A stretch of DNA of 64,000 bases from Hippopus hippopus (lineage: Eukaryota > Mollusca > Bivalvia > Cardiida > Cardiidae), in the NCBI GenBank assembly GCA_946811185.2, contig OX328105.1, positions 33,049,394-33,113,393 of the forward strand, written 5' to 3'. The notes below the pieces were generated by a model that was not told where the DNA came from, did no database searches, and was given only the letters and a program-made list of their open reading frames with translations. This document shows, one piece after another, positions 62,917 to 64,000 of the stretch. A program made the position numbers and the translations under genes. Each line of letters begins with the position of its first letter. Within the stretch, counting starts at the first letter, position 1.

Positions 62917-64000
62917 GAAGCATTAATTAAACCATTAGCTAAAGAGTCTATCAGAACTTCTACAATCCCAAAAGCATGGAAAAGCTCAGTAGTTACACCC
63001 ATATTTAAATCTGGAGACAAACACCTTCCGAGCAATTACAGGCCAATTAGTATAAGCCCAATTTGCTCCAACTTAATGCAAAAAATTGTTAATAAAAAAA
63101 TAATTAATCACATGTATAACAATAATTTATTTTCCAACAAACAATTCGGATTTATGAAAGGACGTTCTTGCCAGCTACAATTATTAGAATCACTTGAAGA
63201 CTGGACTAGAGCCCTAGACGATGGATTAGATGTCGATATCATCTTCTATGATTTTAAAAAGGCTTTTGACACACTCTCCCATGCAAAGTTACTTCAAAAA
63301 CTGGAATCCTATGGAATAGTAGGCACAACCCTCAAGTGGATCAAAGAGTTCCTATCAGACCGAACCCAAGAAGTAATAATAAACAACACTTGTTCAAACA
63401 GGCTAAACGTTCAAAGTGGAGTCCCACAAGGTAGTGTTCTAGGACCAACACTCTTCCTCATTTTTATCAACGATCTACCTGACATAGCAGACACAGTCGT
63501 CAAGCTATTTTCAGACGATGCAAAAACCTATAGTACAGTGAACTCAGATCTTGACTGTGATAAGCTTCAGCGAACCACTGACAACTTCTGTGAATGGTCT
63601 CATAAATGGGATCTTCGACTTCAACACCTCAAAATGTAAGAGGTTACATCTAGGAAAACATAACGTCATCCGAAATTATTTCATGAAATCTAAAGATTTA
63701 GACAGACAGCTAATGAGGAAAAAAATCTTGGGGTATTGATCGACAATAATCTGAATTTCAACTCGCACATCACCTCTAAAATTAACAATGCAAACAGGAA
63801 TCTAGGCATAATTCGCAGAACATTTACATATATGGATAAAACAATTTTTCTCCACTTGTACAAGTCCCTTGTCAGACCTCATCTTGAATACGCCAGTTCA
63901 GTATGGTCACCACACAAGAAAAAACATCAAATTACTATTGAAAATATTCAAAGGAGGGCAACAAAAATGATTCCAAATATGAGCCATTTCACTTACACTG
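62917..64000 (+). pseudogene. LINE (non-LTR) reverse transcriptase, 5'-truncated, frameshifted, runs off the window
   Basis: Encodes a retrotransposon reverse transcriptase. Seen in order: NYRPISISPICSNLMQKIV (RT block 1), QFGFMKGRSCQLQLLESLED (block 2), IIFYDFKKAFDTLSHAKLLQ (block 3, first catalytic Asp), SGVPQGSVLGPTLFLIFIND (block 4) and VKLFSDDAKTYS (block 5, the paired Asp, with FSDD where FADD/YADD is usual). The frame open from 62917 ends at 63639. A shift near 63618-63625 moves homology (NTSKCKRLHLGKHN) to the second frame and another near 63715-63722 returns it to the first (NLGVLIDNNLNFNSHITSK, then LVRPHLEYASSVWSPHKKK). A stop at 62914 and missing upstream endonuclease indicate 5' truncation. 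Motifs fit the Jockey/CR1 group of LINEs; the clade is not resolved. Not functional as it stands. Confidence 0.9.

Overview
The window is animal nuclear DNA that is AT-rich, intron-like or intergenic, and packed with repeats. No complete, confidently functional protein-coding gene is visible. The GC-rich hairpin repeats, the tRNA-headed SINEs whose 3' domain ends in TTAAACTCCAATACAAAC, the 164-bp 'GGTAGCCCTAGGC' tandem element and the long CT runs together suggest a bivalve mollusc, probably a heterodont clam or dreissenid. That is pattern recognition, not a search result, and I would not name a genus.

For this annotation I named the dispersed families myself. HP1 is a hairpin centred on TGCTGGTTACCAGCA, with over 20 copies. 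HP2a (about 260 bp) and HP2b (269 bp) are two MITE-like elements sharing the core CAGCCTGCGCAG. HP3 is a hairpin around GTGCAGTCTGATC. HP4 is a hairpin around TTTAGCCAATCAGAA. REP-A, REP-B, REP-G, REP-H, REP-J, REP-M and REP-X/Y are other repeats seen at two or more places in the window.

Layout. 0-10 kb: HP1, HP2a and HP3 copies, a decayed retroelement C-terminal piece at 2.65 kb and REP-G copies. 10.2-12.1 kb: a fossil 38-bp minisatellite broken by a SINE and a tRNA-like remnant. 13.5-14.5 kb: a mariner fragment and REP-X/Y. 15-16 kb: a degenerate repeat field with a SINE. 17.2-18.1 kb: a mollusc-type tandem element. 18.97-20.13 kb: a 922-bp element with long inverted ends and an 8-bp target duplication, one end re-duplicated in tandem. 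21.57-22.93 kb: a dead mariner with TIRs and TA duplication. 24-37 kb: REP-A, HP1 to HP4, REP-B. 36.9-39.6 kb: at least three levels of nested insertion. 42.3-45.8 kb: the most unusual locus, a 645-bp inverted-repeat element made of 22 palindromic, perfectly alternating purine-pyrimidine units, inserted into a REP-A copy whose unoccupied versions exist twice elsewhere in the window. 46-57 kb: mixed SINEs, HP elements and REP-B/H/M, plus a possible ZAD-like zinc-finger first exon at 49.94 kb with promoter-like sequence. 58.7-59.35 kb: a CpG-rich promoter-like stretch and an 80-codon frame broken by one TGA. 62.2-64.0 kb: a SINE and a decayed LINE reverse transcriptase running off the end.

There is no operon or pathway to describe. 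The coherent story is successive transposition: several insertions can be ordered in time because the window holds both filled and empty versions of the same repeat.
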